Origin: Heloderma charlesbogerti
Taxonomy: Eukaryota; Chordata; Lepidosauria; Squamata; Helodermatidae
DNA length: 64,000 nucleotides
Direction of reading: 5' to 3'
NCBI GenBank assembly: GCA_026122225.1
Contig: JANEZZ010002360.1
Location: 310,001 to 374,000, forward strand
The number at the start of each line of letters is the position of its first letter. Position 1 is the stretch's first letter. A program made the position numbers and the translations under genes. Below, piece by piece: positions 24,222 through 35,206 of the stretch. Under the pieces are notes generated by a model, which worked only from the letters and a program-made list of their open reading frames with translations, did no database searches and was not told the origin of the DNA.

Positions 24222-25772
24222 GTGTGGACTGTAGAGGATTCAGCCCTCGCTAAACCTGTAGAAAGACTTAGCACGATTTACCTTAATAGTTGACAACATT
24301 TAGCCTGGCACACACAAACATCGGATGATCCTTTTCCGCACATGCAGATGCAGCCATTCGGAAAGCTTCCCCTGTTTAATTTCTGCCTTTCGAGATGCTG
24401 TGTAAGAAATGTTGCCCCCACTGTTTGCCTCTGAGTCCAGCGATAATGGGTATCTAACTGCATCTCCACGTCTGAGTAAAGCTGCTTTGTACTCTGTCGG
24501 ATTTTCTTCTGAGTGCATGTTCATAGAATCAGGCGTACATTGCACACGATACAACTTTTTTGTATCTTATTTACTGATTCTTTCGTCACTGCAGTTAATA
24601 GGCAAGACAGAGAGGGGATCTAGAATGTTATCTGTAGGTGCAAACTGGTATCACCCCCATTGACTTTAGTGCCAGTGATCGCACACACGCTGAGAGGGCA
24701 GCCCTTTGAGTGCAAATGGGGAATGAATGGTATCAGTTTACACCAGCTGAGAAGGTCACAGGAGGTGAATCAAGGCCACTTTGCTTTATTGGGCATCTCT
24801 GAGGCTAGGATGCTAGGAATAATACCAGGCTTGGGGCCAAACAGCATTCACTTGTTTAAACAAACATGCAAACTCCCTCCCTCTTGTCTGCTGTTTGCCA
24901 CCCAAAAGCGCCACGTACTGCAAACAGCACTATTAAGCGAAGACAGATAGAAAGCCGTTCTCAGCAGGAAACTGGCATGGGCCCCTGATTTGGGCCGGGA
25001 GCATGTTCCGGATTGGGGCCCTGTGGCTGCTCCTCCACCCGCCCCCCCCCCCGCCCCCAAATAAAAGCAATTTAAGCACATGCAGTTTGGCCCTTAGATA
25101 TTTTCACACTCGTAAGGAAAGGTCAAAACAACAAAAGGTCTGGAGGCCAGCTCTTTTTTCTCCAAAGCGAGATGGAGATTGGAAGCAAAAGTGAAAAAGG
25201 TTGGAATCTACTTCCTGAAATCGCTTCATAGTATGGAGCCTGAAGGAGGAAGGCAGCAACTGAAGGATGTTGTTTTTGTGCAATGATGGGAAAGTACAGG
25301 CTAACATATGCCAAGTGAGGCTCCAATGGTTGCCCCAGTGTTTCCCGAGCTGCGTTCCGCATAATGTGAATAGGGGTTCCGTGAGAAAATGTTGATGCTA
25401 GCAATATTGTCCCTCTAAAATGGTAAATGTTAAATAATGCATGCATCAAAACTACTTAGTTGATCAGTATTTATACTGTAAAAGCTGCTGTTGTAATATG
25501 GCTATCACAAAGCTCCTGCAAGCTGATGCCAATGAGGAAGACAGAGTAACCACCACCCTTCCTCAAGCCATTATGGGCGACGTTGAGAACGTACGGCCCT
25601 ATCAGAGAACAGCCACAGTATCAGATGGCTGGTGTATGCAGCCAGAGCCAAGACTCCGGATATAGACTCACGGAAAGCAATGTCTGGTGCGTGTCTTCTG
25701 TAGGTAGCAGCAGCGGATGTCTGAGCAGAGTCTGCGTTTATTTGTACGTGTTTGTTTAATTTTTGTTTCTGA

Positions 25773-25802
25773 GTGTGTGTGTATGTGTGTGTGTGTGTGT
25801 GT
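25773..25802 (+). repeat. (GT)n microsatellite
   Basis: About 13 GT units with one interruption. The wider stretch 22650-26030 otherwise holds an L2 end, one MITE and unassigned DNA. Confidence 0.8.
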
Positions 25803-25925
25803 GAAAGGGGGAGGGAGATCACAGGATCACAGGCCTGTAAGTCTGGTAGCCAACTTGAATCCTTCCAGACCCTCAGTAGACAGCAGAATCAGCCAGAAAC
25901 TGGGAATTCCCCCTACCCACCCAAA

Positions 25926-26740
25926 AATTACAACTTGGGTGCAGTTCTACGCTCTGTAAACTAATTTTTAATACTTGGGCACAGCTCTAGGCTCTGCAAA
26001 TTAATTTTTAGAGCTTGGGTGCAGCTGTAGAGGAAGGGCTGTGACTCAGCAGTAGAGCATCTACAGAAGGTCGCAGGTTCCATCTCTGGCATCTCCAGGG
26101 AAAAATTCCCACCTGAAGCCCTGGAGAGCCGCTGCCAGTCTGTGTCAACAGCACTGGGATAGATGGACCAATGGACTGACTCAGTATATGGCAGGTTGCT
26201 ATGCTCCTAACATAATTTTTCGGGCTTGGGTGGGGTGCCCGTACAATGGAATATATGGAAATTTCTGTCAACTTATTGCCTGACAGAGAAGTTTTGAGGT
26301 TGACAACAGGGTTGAAAGTGATCACTTCCCCTTGTTGCTAACAATTGATCTCCTAAACCCCTTGTTCCTTCCAAAATTTGGACAGAGTTCAGTTTGGGGA
26401 ACGGAAAATACGCTGGTCAATCAACCTGGTTCTTCTGTCTTTCAGATACTGGAGAGCATTACTTTTTAATTGCCTTGCCAAGGAATCCCAGACTCTAATT
26501 CAAATATTTTACATGCTTGTCAAACCATTATTCAGAATCTTAGACCTAAGTTGGTCTGCAATTAACAGTTCAATCCTAATAGACGAGTAATTCATAGATG
26601 GTTCAATTAAGAATGCAGAGCTGCAAGGGCTTGGGAGCAGCTCTAGGCTTTGTAAATTAATTTTAGGGCTCTAGGCTCTACATTAATGTTTAAGGTTTGG
26701 GGGCAGCTCTAGGCTCTGTAAATTAATTTTTGAGGCCTGT
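25926..26740 (+). repeat. Split, diverged ~48-bp minisatellite
   Basis: The unit CTTGGG-N-GCAGCTCTAGGCTCTG-TAAATTAATTTTT recurs about three times at 25926-26032 and three times at 26626-26740. A SINE (26032-26213) and about 400 bp of other sequence separate the two blocks. Confidence 0.6.
26032..26213 (+). mobile_element. tRNA-derived SINE
   Basis: CAGTAGAGCATCTACAGAAG and CGCAGGTTCCATCTCTGGC resemble a tRNA head with B box. The body has CCTGGAGAGCCGCTGCCAGT and the tail GACTGACTCAGTATATGGCA. The same family occurs at 34.75 kb. Confidence 0.7.
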
Positions 26741-27059
26741 CGGAAGGACAGTTGTCCATGCAGTTAATTTCCCTTTGTTTTGCCTTCTTTATTATTTGTT
26801 CTTTGTAAAATATAAAACATCCCCCCAAAACTTAAACAAAAAATCAGATGCACTTCTGAGCATTCTGTGCAGCAATTTTTCGGTATGACAATAGACTTAA
26901 TTTCCCCAACTCCCCGTTGTTCCAGGGATATTCCAGACCCCCCACCACCTAGCATTTATGGGTTCCATCAATATATTTTAGGGAATAAAGTGTTTTGTGG
27001 CTAAATTAGTTTTGGAAATGCTGCTCTAGACATACTGCTAGTCTTAACAGCAATCTTTT

Positions 27060-28022
27060 TTCTGGATCCATTTCAGTTTGGCTTCAGGCCTAGTCTTGGA
27101 ATAGAAACTTCTTTGGTCATCCTGTGAGATAACTCATGTTGAGAGAGGGACAGGGGGATTGTGATTCTGTTGGTTCTTTTGGACCTCTCTGCAGCTTTTG
27201 ATACCATCAACCGTAGTATTCTTCTGGACAGGCTGTCTGTGTTGGGCTGTGAGGGCACTGTATCGCAGTGGTTCTGCTTCTGCTTGAGTGGTCAGTTCCA
27301 GAAGGTAGTGCTGGCGGACTGTTGCTCTGCCCCATGGATGTTATGCTATGGGGTTCCACAGAGATTTATAGAGGTTATCCAGGAATGTAGGCTGAGGTGA
27401 CACCAATATGTGATGATACTGAGGTCTACCTCTCCTTTTTATCTGATACAAGTGAGGCAGTTGACATTTTGAACCAATATGTGGGTAGGATAATGGACTG
27501 GATGAGGGCCAATAAACTGCGACTTCATCCAGACAAGATGGAGATACTGCTTATTAATGGATCATCTGTCCAGCTGAGTGCTGTTTACTGGGTTCTGGAG
27601 GGGGCTGCACATCACTTAAAGCTTTGATCATGTGCATAGGTCGGGGGTGCTCTTGATGCGTCATTGTCACGAGAGGCACAGGTGACTCAGAATACTTCCC
27701 CTTAGGCTGATATACCACTACAACCCTATCTGGACAAGACATAACCTTGGGATAGTTATCCACACTCTGACAGCCTCCCTGGGTTATTTTATTTATTTAT
27801 TTCTATACTGCCCAATAGCAGAAGCTCTCGGCCTGCAATGTGTCTTATTGCAATGTGTTAGACCTGGGGCTGCCTTTGAAAACAATCCAGAAACTTCAGC
27901 TAGTCCAAAACAGGGCAGTTAATGAGGACTGGTCGATATGATCACATTATGCCGGTACTTTGTCATCTTCATGGCCCGCCAGTCTGTCTCCAGGCCCAAT
28001 TCAAAGTGCAGCTTTTAACCTT
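27060..28022 (+). mobile_element. Older L2-like LINE, left part
   Basis: Diverged relative of the 44 kb copy: FQFGFRPSLGIETSLVIL-like words, LLDLSAAFDTINRSILLDRLS, then YLSFLSDTSEAV and MDWMRANKLRLHPDKMEIL in another frame. It is interrupted at 28023 by a MITE. Confidence 0.75.
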
Positions 28023-28025
28023 TTA

Positions 28026-28452
28026 GGGAGCAATCCTATCGGGATGGTCGGCCACCTCCGAACTCGGAGGCGACTGACTATGCAGTGCAGGGCAGGCCGA
28101 GTGCAGAGGGGATCTTCTCCGCGCTCTGGCCATCCTGCATTACCAGCTAGACAGATGATTTCAGCTCTCTAGCCGCAGTGCTGCGGGGTGGGGGAGGCCG
28201 GACAGCACACAGGAAGCATTGTAACAATGCTTCCGTCGTCCCTGCCCCCAGGAATGCCCCCTTTCCCCCCAAGTCCCTGCTGCTCTTCAGAGCGCAGAGC
28301 CGGGGCCGAACCGCACTGTGTACGAGATGGCGAGAGCAGGGAGGTGGTTTTCTGGGAACTGACCTCAGAGCGCAGGCTCCGAGGTCAGTTCCCGGAAACT
28401 GAAAAATGCTGTGGCCATCTAGCCTCTGTCTAGCAGCTATAGGATTGCGCCC
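28026..28452. mobile_element. 427-bp Harbinger-type MITE nested in the L2
   Basis: Inverted ends GGGAGCAATCCTAT and ATAGGATTGCGCCC, flanked by TTA on both sides (28023-28025, 28453-28455), the 3-bp duplication typical of PIF/Harbinger. The interior is GC-rich, with a hairpin GGAACTGACCTC / GAGGTCAGTTCC near 28353-28394. Confidence 0.75.
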
Positions 28453-28455
28453 TTA

Positions 28456-28925
28456 AAGCCCTAAACAGCTTGGGGCCAGGTGACCTGAAGGAGCATATCC
28501 TCACCTAAGGCCCATCTCCAGGTGCCCCTGCCAAATGAGGAGAGGCAGGTAGCCCCAAGAAGTAAGGCCTATTAAGTGGTGGCAACCCATCTGTGGAATG
28601 TCCTCCCACAAGAAGCTGACCTGGTGCCTACATTATGCTCTTTTCAGCACCAAGTTTTATTTTCCTAGACATTTTAGGAACTGTTTTGGTGCTTATAGAT
28701 CTGCACATGGTTTTCTCTCTGCCACTGGTTTCACTTTGGGTTTTAATATGTGCTGCTCCTGCTTTTAGCTAGGTTTTTATCTGACTTGTTTTATCTTATT
28801 TCTATCCGACCTTGCTACTTTCTGTATTATGTTTTTAATTTTTGTACACTGCCCAGAGAACTTTGGTTATGAGGTGTTTTAAAAATCAATCCAGAGAACT
28901 TTGGTTAGTAGGTGATTTAAAAATC
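28456..28925 (+). mobile_element. Older L2-like LINE, right part
   Basis: Continues the L2 after the MITE: AAAGCCCTAAACAGCTTGGG, then the 3' UTR with CACTGCCCAGAGAACTTTGG, which is partly duplicated at 28888. Confidence 0.7.
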
Positions 28926-30233
28926 AATGCATCAACAGACCCTGCAACTCTAAAGAGAAATTTGTGCAATGAAAGTGCCTGTAAAATGCAATTAATAAAT
29001 GAACAGATATAAATGGTGTTAATGAAAAATAAAATTTCTCCATGAAATCACTTGTCCCATTTTCCACTGAGTATTCACCACTATCACAGAAGAATTGGTC
29101 TTCCTCAGACACACAGAAATGGGAGGGGGAGATGTTGGTCTCCCCCCCCATGGGGGGGATATTCTAAGCCCCTTTCTTAGATGTTTAGTTTCCATTCAAA
29201 AAATCAAAATAGTAATGTCATGATCCAGCCTGAATCTAAGCACTTAGGCTGCAGCCCTACAGAAATTTACAAAGGAATATGCCCCATTGAACTATTAGAC
29301 TTAACTTTAGAGTACACAGGCATGATTGTGCTGTTAGGGAATAGCATTGCCAGCTGATGAGAAAAACATCATGGCCTACTCCTCTGCCTTTAACAGCTGG
29401 TTGGTGAGCAGAAATCAGCAGGAAAATCTGCCCTCAGCATGAAGAGAAGCTTATCAAGTGCTGAAGTCTGTAGATCAAGTTGTTCTTAGAACAGCAGGGG
29501 CACTAAAAAAAAGTTGGCCACACCAATTCCCCCATGGTGTTGTTCACCCATTACAGTAGATAAGATATCCCTCCATCCACCACTTCTCTCATGTCCCTTC
29601 ATAAGTGAATGCAAAACAGCAGAACCCTAAAGTAGTGTAATGCTTTTAAGTTTATTTAACCAATTTTAATGAAATACAACTCGTTCTAATAATGAACACT
29701 GCCCAGGTGCTGATTCATCATCTCCAGTGGCTTTGCCCTCCTTGACCAGCAACAAGAAGCAACCCCACCCTAATACCTCATGTGTTTTGGCACCCTAAGT
29801 ATGCAACTTAGGACAGGCACTCTGCACATGTTCAGAGATCTTCACTTCACAGGTTCAAACGCCGTGCTGCTTTAATCCTACTTCTGTAACACCAGTCCAA
29901 GAGTTAACCACCAAACCTTTCACCTCTCCAGCTATCTAACTTTAATCCCCCCGCCTCCCCGTTAATGGAGTTTCTCCCAAAATAAACTGTGTGTAGGGTA
30001 TATATAGGCTGCAGCCTCTCTCTCTCAGCTTTGCATTGTTTTCAATGGGAGAACCAGTTACTCTTCTGCTTGTAACATCAGTGTTTTCCATCCAGTTGGC
30101 ATGACATTCTTAGAGATTCTGCTACCTTTCCATGCACCTGAGGGCCAAAACAGACATGACTTTAAATGTCTTTTTGGCAGCTACAATCTGGATAGGGACC
30201 CCAGCATGGGGAGGGATTAAGTTCTGGATAGGG
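28926..30233. other. Unassigned intergenic sequence
   Basis: One small MITE at 29247 and several G/C runs; no gene seen. Confidence 0.5.
29247..29333. mobile_element. Harbinger-type MITE, 87 bp
   Basis: Flanked by TTA (29244-29246, 29334-29336). It carries the family word GCCCCATTGAACTATTAGAC. The right end is diverged. Confidence 0.5.
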
Positions 30234-30244
30234 GCCCCTGTCAC

Positions 30245-30530
30245 TTGTTCAGTCGTGTCCGACTCTTCGTGACCCCATGGACCATAGCACGCCAGGCCTT
30301 CCTGCCCTGCGCTCTCTCCCGGAGCGTGCTCAAGTTCATATTCATTGCATCGGTGATGCTATCTAGCCATCTCATCCTCTGCCGTCCCCTTCTCCTTTTG
30401 CCTTCAGTCTTTCCCAGCATCAGGGTCTTTTCCAGAGGCTTTTCTCTTCGCATTAGGTGGCCAAAATATTTGAGCTTCAGCTTCTGTATCTGTCCTTCCA
30501 ATAAGCACTCAGGGTTGATTTCCTTTAGGA
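30245..30530 (-). mobile_element. BovB 3'-end fragment with 11-bp duplication
   Basis: 286 bp flanked by GCCCCTGTCAC at 30234-30244 and 30531-30541. The minus-strand frame reads KLKYFGHLMRREKPLEKTLM, the BovB C terminus. It sits about 390 bp upstream of the HSP70 heat-shock element. Confidence 0.85.
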
Positions 30531-30685
30531 GCCCCTGTCACTATTCTAGAGTAAACATGAAAAGAAGACATAGCTGCTAATATGCATTTAAAGGGAAGTC
30601 TGTTTTAGCCCGGATCTGCCAAATTTCAGACAGATTGAACAACGAGCCCATTTTATATCTATCAATGTCTGTGTCAGTTTCACTT

Positions 30686-30735
30686 TTTTCTTTCTTTCTT
30701 TCTTTCTCTCTGTCTGTCTGTCTGTCTCTCTCTCA
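30686..30735 (+). repeat. Pyrimidine microsatellites (TTTC)n and (TGTC)n
   Basis: CTTTCTTTCTTTCTTTC followed by CTGTCTGTCTGTCTGTC, about 190 bp upstream of the distal heat-shock element. Confidence 0.8.
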
Positions 30736-30922
30736 TCTCATGTCCTTTTTGTACCACACCTGCCCTTTCCCCCAAAATAATCACCCCTGCGGGGTAAAAT
30801 TAGAACATGAGCCCATGGCTCCCCGGGGAAGAGCGCATCCACCGAGAAAAGTATTTATAGCGTCTCAGTGAGTGCCGGTCCCGTCGCCGCGTAAACGGGG
30901 CGCGCCACGGCGCCCCCTCCCC

Positions 30923-30935
30923 TTCTTGAAAGTTC
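30923..30935 (+). promoter_or_regulatory. Heat-shock element, three perfect units
   Basis: TTCTTGAAAGTTC reads TTC-nn-GAA-nn-TTC, the inverted pentamer array bound by HSF trimers. It lies about 230 bp upstream of the TATA box of the HSP70 gene. Confidence 0.8.
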
Positions 30936-31007
30936 CAGGCGAGGCTCAAGCCCGTCCAGACCAACGAATGGCGACAGCTGGAGCTCGACCCCATCCTCCT
31001 CTCCCGA

Positions 31008-31170
31008 ACGCCACGCCCCCTCCCCTTCGACAGACAGGCCGATCCGGGGCCGGATTGGACGAGAGAAGCAGCCAAATCGAGAAGCTTCTGCAAAGTGTCA
31101 GTGCCCGGGGCGGGGGAGAAGGTCCTGGCCAAGGGAGGAGGGGCCAGCTGGCGGTGGGACCTATAAAGTC
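31008..31170 (+). promoter_or_regulatory. HSP70 core promoter: TATA, GC boxes, inverted CCAAT
   Basis: TATAAA at 31162-31167; GC box GGGGCGGGGG near 31107; CACCC/GC-type CCACGCCCCCTCCCC at about 31011; inverted CCAAT (ATTGG) at 31054-31058. The region from about 30,880 to 32,200 is CpG-rich. Transcription start is inferred near 31192. Confidence 0.75.
31076..31093 (+). promoter_or_regulatory. Proximal heat-shock element
   Basis: Central GAAGCTTC (31081-31088) gives two perfect inverted units. Flanking ATC and CAA are one mismatch each from further units, so this may be a four-unit site with two weak ends. It lies about 75 bp upstream of TATA, a usual place for a functional HSE. Confidence 0.7.
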
Positions 31171-31191
31171 GGGCGAGCAGGGGCTAAGGGG

Positions 31192-31227
31192 ACGCGCGTA
31201 CAAAGGCTTCCCAGGTGCACGGGGTAT

Positions 31228-31258
<31 letters not shown>

Positions 31259-31300
31259 CTAGCTATTCCAAAAAAGGAAGGCGACTGCGCTGTCGAAAAG
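31192..31300 (+). other. HSPA8-like: Inferred non-coding exon 1 of the HSP70 gene
   Basis: HSPA8-type genes have an untranslated first exon, and exon 2 here starts 5 nt before the ATG. The start is placed about 25 nt after TATA. The best donor by eye is GAAAAG|GTACCT at 31301; CCAG|GTGCAC at 31215 is the alternative. With the first choice a (TA)n tract (31233-31258) falls inside the exon. Limits are not proven; a spliced read would settle them. Confidence 0.4.
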
Positions 31301-33118
31301 GTACCTTTTGCATGCATGCATGCGCGGAGCGGGAAGAGACGAAGTTGCTGCTACTGCGTAGTTGTTTTTGTGCGTCCAGACGAGGGCGGGGCCCGCACGA
31401 TCCCGCTACAGATCCTAGTAGAGCGCCCCGTTTTCTTGAGTTGGAGGGATCCGCGGCTCGGCAGGTCCTTTGCGAGGTTGCGCTTACACCTCAGGCGAGC
31501 TGCGTGCCTTTTGCTTGTCACGGCTTTTCTCGCTCGCGTTTTTCACTGAATCGTTACAGGGGCTGCAAGCCGAACCCCGGATTGTCCCCTGGAACGGCGG
31601 GGCTCATCTCGAGCAAGAGTGTCTCTGAGCGTAGTGCAAAGGGCCCTTCTTTCGCCGCTGCCGTGGCGCAACCACGCGTCTGGGCTGAGAAGTAAAAAAA
31701 AGAAAAAGGTGTATGGGGCGTGACTGGATCCCGGTATCTAGCGGGCTTGGAAACGGGTCGTTGGATTTGCAAGCGTGGAAGGCTTCAGGGATTTTAGGGT
31801 CCTTTCTCTTCCCCCCCAAACCGTGGAGGGGGTGGGGAAAACGCCGCGCGGGTTCTGTTCCTCCTGGGCACGCTTAACTTGCGCGCTTGCTTGAGATCAG
31901 ATCGCAAAATCAGTCCTCGTATGTGCGCACTTGGTTGGGGAGGAAGCGCCGTTGTGTTTTATGGGACTCGGCCCTCAACCTGCCGCAAGGAAGGGCCAAA
32001 ACAGACATTACGTTAAATCCGTGTCTTTATTCTAGAGCCAGATTCGGATCTTAAAAGGCGCCCCCTCTCCCCTTTGCCTGCTTGGGTCCCAATCCGGGTT
32101 GTAGCTCCTGCAGCTCCTCTAGAGTAAAAAAGAAAAACAAAACGCATCGCGACGGATCTAAAGTACCGTCTGCATTGGCCCTAGATCGGATCCTGGACTC
32201 CCGGGTTTCCAGAGTGGGTTGTGTTTGACTGGACTCCGGAAACGTCATTCGCTGCCTGCCAAAGAGGCTGTTAACTTGCCATATCGGAATAAAGGCCGGT
32301 AGCCCTTGCTCCGGGAATTTCCATCAGATGCGCCTCTCTATGCGCTGGTGACTGACCGTCCTCGGGAAAGGGAGGCAGCCGCCATTCATTCCGACGAGGA
32401 CTTTTGCCCGGCGGCTGGGCTGTGTGTTGCAATGCTATAACCCTTTCCTACTCGGCTGGGAACAGCTGCTGGAGAAGTTCAACAAGAGGGGGGGAGGAAC
32501 GGGTGCGCGCGCGCGATCATGGTGCATATCGTTTTATTAATTTTATGATGGACGTAATCTTAGTCCCTCCTACTTATGGAGTGGCTTTTTTACTTGATTA
32601 TATCTTGTTCTATCCCATGGGGTCAGAGTGGATTACAGCACCCCACCGACCCCAATCCCCCCCCACCCCAACGTTAAGAGCCTGAGCCCTGTTTAAAGAC
32701 AGGACCCTTCTCTCGCCCTTTTTCTCCCCAAAGGGTTTCTTTTATTTGTTTATTTAATTGATTAAGCGCCTCAACATTTCGCTAGGTGTCTCACAATCGT
32801 GATAAGAATATAAATAAAAACTATAGTTTAAAACTACAGATGAGAAAGTAAAGAGTTAAAACCCTGTAGATCCACAGCTATCTATCTTCTTACAATGGAT
32901 CTGTATGTATTAGTTATTGCTTGCTTTATTCCTGCTACTGTATCCTCAAGGATGGATTCTTTCCATTCATTTAAGTGCAAGCTGGAACCTTCTAATAGGA
33001 GTTGCCAGCTGATCCAGAAAAACCTTGCTCCTGTGCATCTAAAGGCTGTGGAAATCTGGCAGGCGAAATCATGGCATAGAGACTGATGTCATTATGCCTT
33101 GTGAAGGTCTGCAAATGA

Positions 33119-33364
33119 AGCTGTTGCGTAAGGCATAGCTACAGCTGAACATCAGGAAAAACTTCCTGACTGTTAGAGCAATGTGACAATGGAACCAATT
33201 GCCTGGGGAGGTGGTGGGCTCTCCCACACTGGAGGCGTTCAAGACGAGGCTGGACAGCCGCCTGTCAGGGATGCTCTGACTTGGATTCCTGCATTGAGCA
33301 GGGGGTTGGACTCGATGGCCTTGTAGGCCCCTTCCAACCCTACTATTCTATGATTCTATTCTAC
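33119..33364 (+). mobile_element. CR1 LINE 3' end, intron 1
   Basis: CAGGAAAAACTTCCTGACTG through GCCCCTTCCAACCCTACTAT and ATGATTCTATT, the classic CR1 3' end. Confidence 0.8.
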
Positions 33365-33711
33365 GGAGGGTGGCTGGGAAAGTTGGCAACCTGTCTTCCA
33401 GAACCGGGAGGTGGCAGTTACAATTTTGGATCAATTATAAACATAGAGTGAATTCACACTGGGAAAGGTTTGGCCAGGCTTCAGTGATAGTGTTTTGCTT
33501 CACCTGTTGTGGGTTTTGCTCTGCTCCTGCCCTCATTTGGGGGGAGGGGACACACATTGTGTGTTCCTAGGTTGCTCTTTGGGGCATTAATGGGGAGGCA
33601 GTTGAAGTTGGCTCCCCTGGGAATGTAGCTGCATGTTTTCTTCCTGGGGAAAAGATAGTTGGTATCTCAGTCATTCCTCCCCTCCCTGCCACTTAATGGG
33701 TTTAGAGCAAG

Positions 33712-33946
33712 TGTGGGCGACCTGTGGCCTTCCAGATGTTTTGGCCTCCAACTCCCATCAGTCCTAACCAGTGGTGAGGGATTATGGGAGTTGCAGTCTG
33801 GCAACATCTGGAGGACCGCAAGTTGCCCAACCCAAGTATTCAGCCTTCCCCAACCCAGTGTCCTCCAGGTGTGTCACACTACAACTCCCAGTCACCTGGG
33901 GTGATGGGAATTGTAGTCCTGTATATCTGGAGGGCACCAGGTTGTT
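33712..33946. mobile_element. Two adjacent palindromic MITEs, intron 1
   Basis: 33712-33834 and 33848-33946, both with ACTCCCATCA / TGATGGGAGT-type inner arms and TCCAGATGT / ACATCTGGA outer arms. Confidence 0.6.
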
Positions 33947-33970
33947 ACCTACTCCCACCATAATGACTAA

Positions 33971-34075
33971 TTAGTACTTGGATGGGAGACCACCTGGGAA
34001 TCAGGCTTCCTGCATTGAGCAGGGGGTTGGACTGGATGGTCTTGTAGGCCCCTCCCAACCCTATGAATCTATGTA
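33971..34075 (+). mobile_element. 5S rRNA fragment joined to a CR1-like tail
   Basis: 33971-34001 matches the 3' part of vertebrate 5S rRNA (TTAGTACTTGGATGGGAGAC then CACCTGGGAAT; one mismatch, at a CpG of 5S rRNA). It runs directly into GCATTGAGCAGGGGGTTGGA and the CR1 3' end. It may be a 5S-derived SINE or a chimeric retroposition. Confidence 0.65.
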
Positions 34076-34105
34076 ATGGGCGTGGGGTCTTGGCCTTTAA
34101 TTTTA

Positions 34106-34174
34106 GGGTGCAGTCCTATGCATGTTTAGACAGAAAAAGGGTCCTACAACCCCCAGCATGCATAGGACTGCACC
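34106..34174. mobile_element. Short Harbinger-type MITE, intron 1
   Basis: GGGTGCAGTCCTATGCATG and CATGCATAGGACTGCACC are inverted ends; a deletion derivative of the 62.2 kb type. TTA on the left, TTG on the right. Confidence 0.65.
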
Positions 34175-34740
34175 TTGAGGCACTTTTTCCCCACTCCTCG
34201 ACCAGAAAGAGTCCCTGGGTGGCTTGCAGATCAATAAAAAAAACCCCACAAGACAGTCTCTGATATGATCTAGGTACCTTTTGGGGAATGATCTGTTCAC
34301 ATACATCTCTTCCCCACCGCCACCTTCATCTTCACAACATCTCCATGAGGTAGGTTAGGCTTGGAGAGTGTCACCCCATGAGCGTAATGGCTGAGTGGGG
34401 ATTTGAAACTGTCTCTCCCTCCAGTCCTGTTCCAACACCACTCCACGGCTTCTGAGAAGCAAATCTGCCAGGATTTGTCTCGCCACCTAAAAGCATCCCT
34501 GCTTCGCTCCTCTCCTCTCCCCACCCCAGCCCTGCTCATATATCAGATGTGTGCAGAATGATAGCGGTTACTCAAAGATGAGGACAAGACACTCTTAACT
34601 ATGTTCATTCTTGAGCTGACATTGGTTATTCTAAACAGGCTTTGGGGCTAGCACTGTTCAGACTAAGCCTTGTTGCTTTTCCCAGATTTGAGATCTTAGT
34701 GGAGGGGGCGGGCGGGGTTGATGAAAGAGTTAGCAAGATC

Positions 34741-34925
34741 AGGTGGGACTGTTGCACCATGATACAGGCCCTGATTTGCATGGTGAAGATCCCAGGTTCA
34801 ATCCCTGGCTTCTCCAGGTAGGGCTACAAAAGAATCCTGCCTGAAACCCTGGAGAGCCATCTCTGCTAGTCAGTATCAACAGTACTGGGCAAAAGGGACC
34901 CATGGTCTGACTCAGCATAAGGCAT
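34741..34925 (+). mobile_element. tRNA-derived SINE, intron 1
   Basis: B box AGGTTCAATCCCTGGC, body CCTGGAGAGCCATCTCTGCT, tail TGGTCTGACTCAGCATAAGG. Sister of the 26.0 kb copy. Confidence 0.7.
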
Positions 34926-35125
34926 CTCGGATATCTGGGTTCTGTGCTCCCCGCCAAGAAACTAGGGAGGAAGTAGCATCCTTAAGAACTTTTACTCCAC
35001 TCCAGCTTTGGCCGTGGGGGGCTTTGGTTATGGGGCGGTATAGAAATGTAATACATACAGACATTAACAATAATCTAGTGGGTGGCTTTACGGAGGGTGG
35101 CCCTGGGAGCAGAGACTCTGGATAG

Positions 35126-35206
35126 GTTGGACTACAACTCCCATTATCAGCCAATGACAACGATGGGGGCTGTAGTTCTACAACATCTGGAGGGGCACCA
35201 GGTTGA
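35126..35206. mobile_element. Palindromic MITE, intron 1
   Basis: GGTTGGACTACAACTCCCAT to ACATCTGGAGGGGCACCAGG. Same family as 13.1 kb, left arm shortened. Confidence 0.55.

Noticed and set aside
30872..31549. A 225-codon plus-strand frame across the HSP70 promoter
   Set aside because: GC-rich chance frame in a CpG island; it spans TATA, the start site and the (TA)n run (IYIYIYI).
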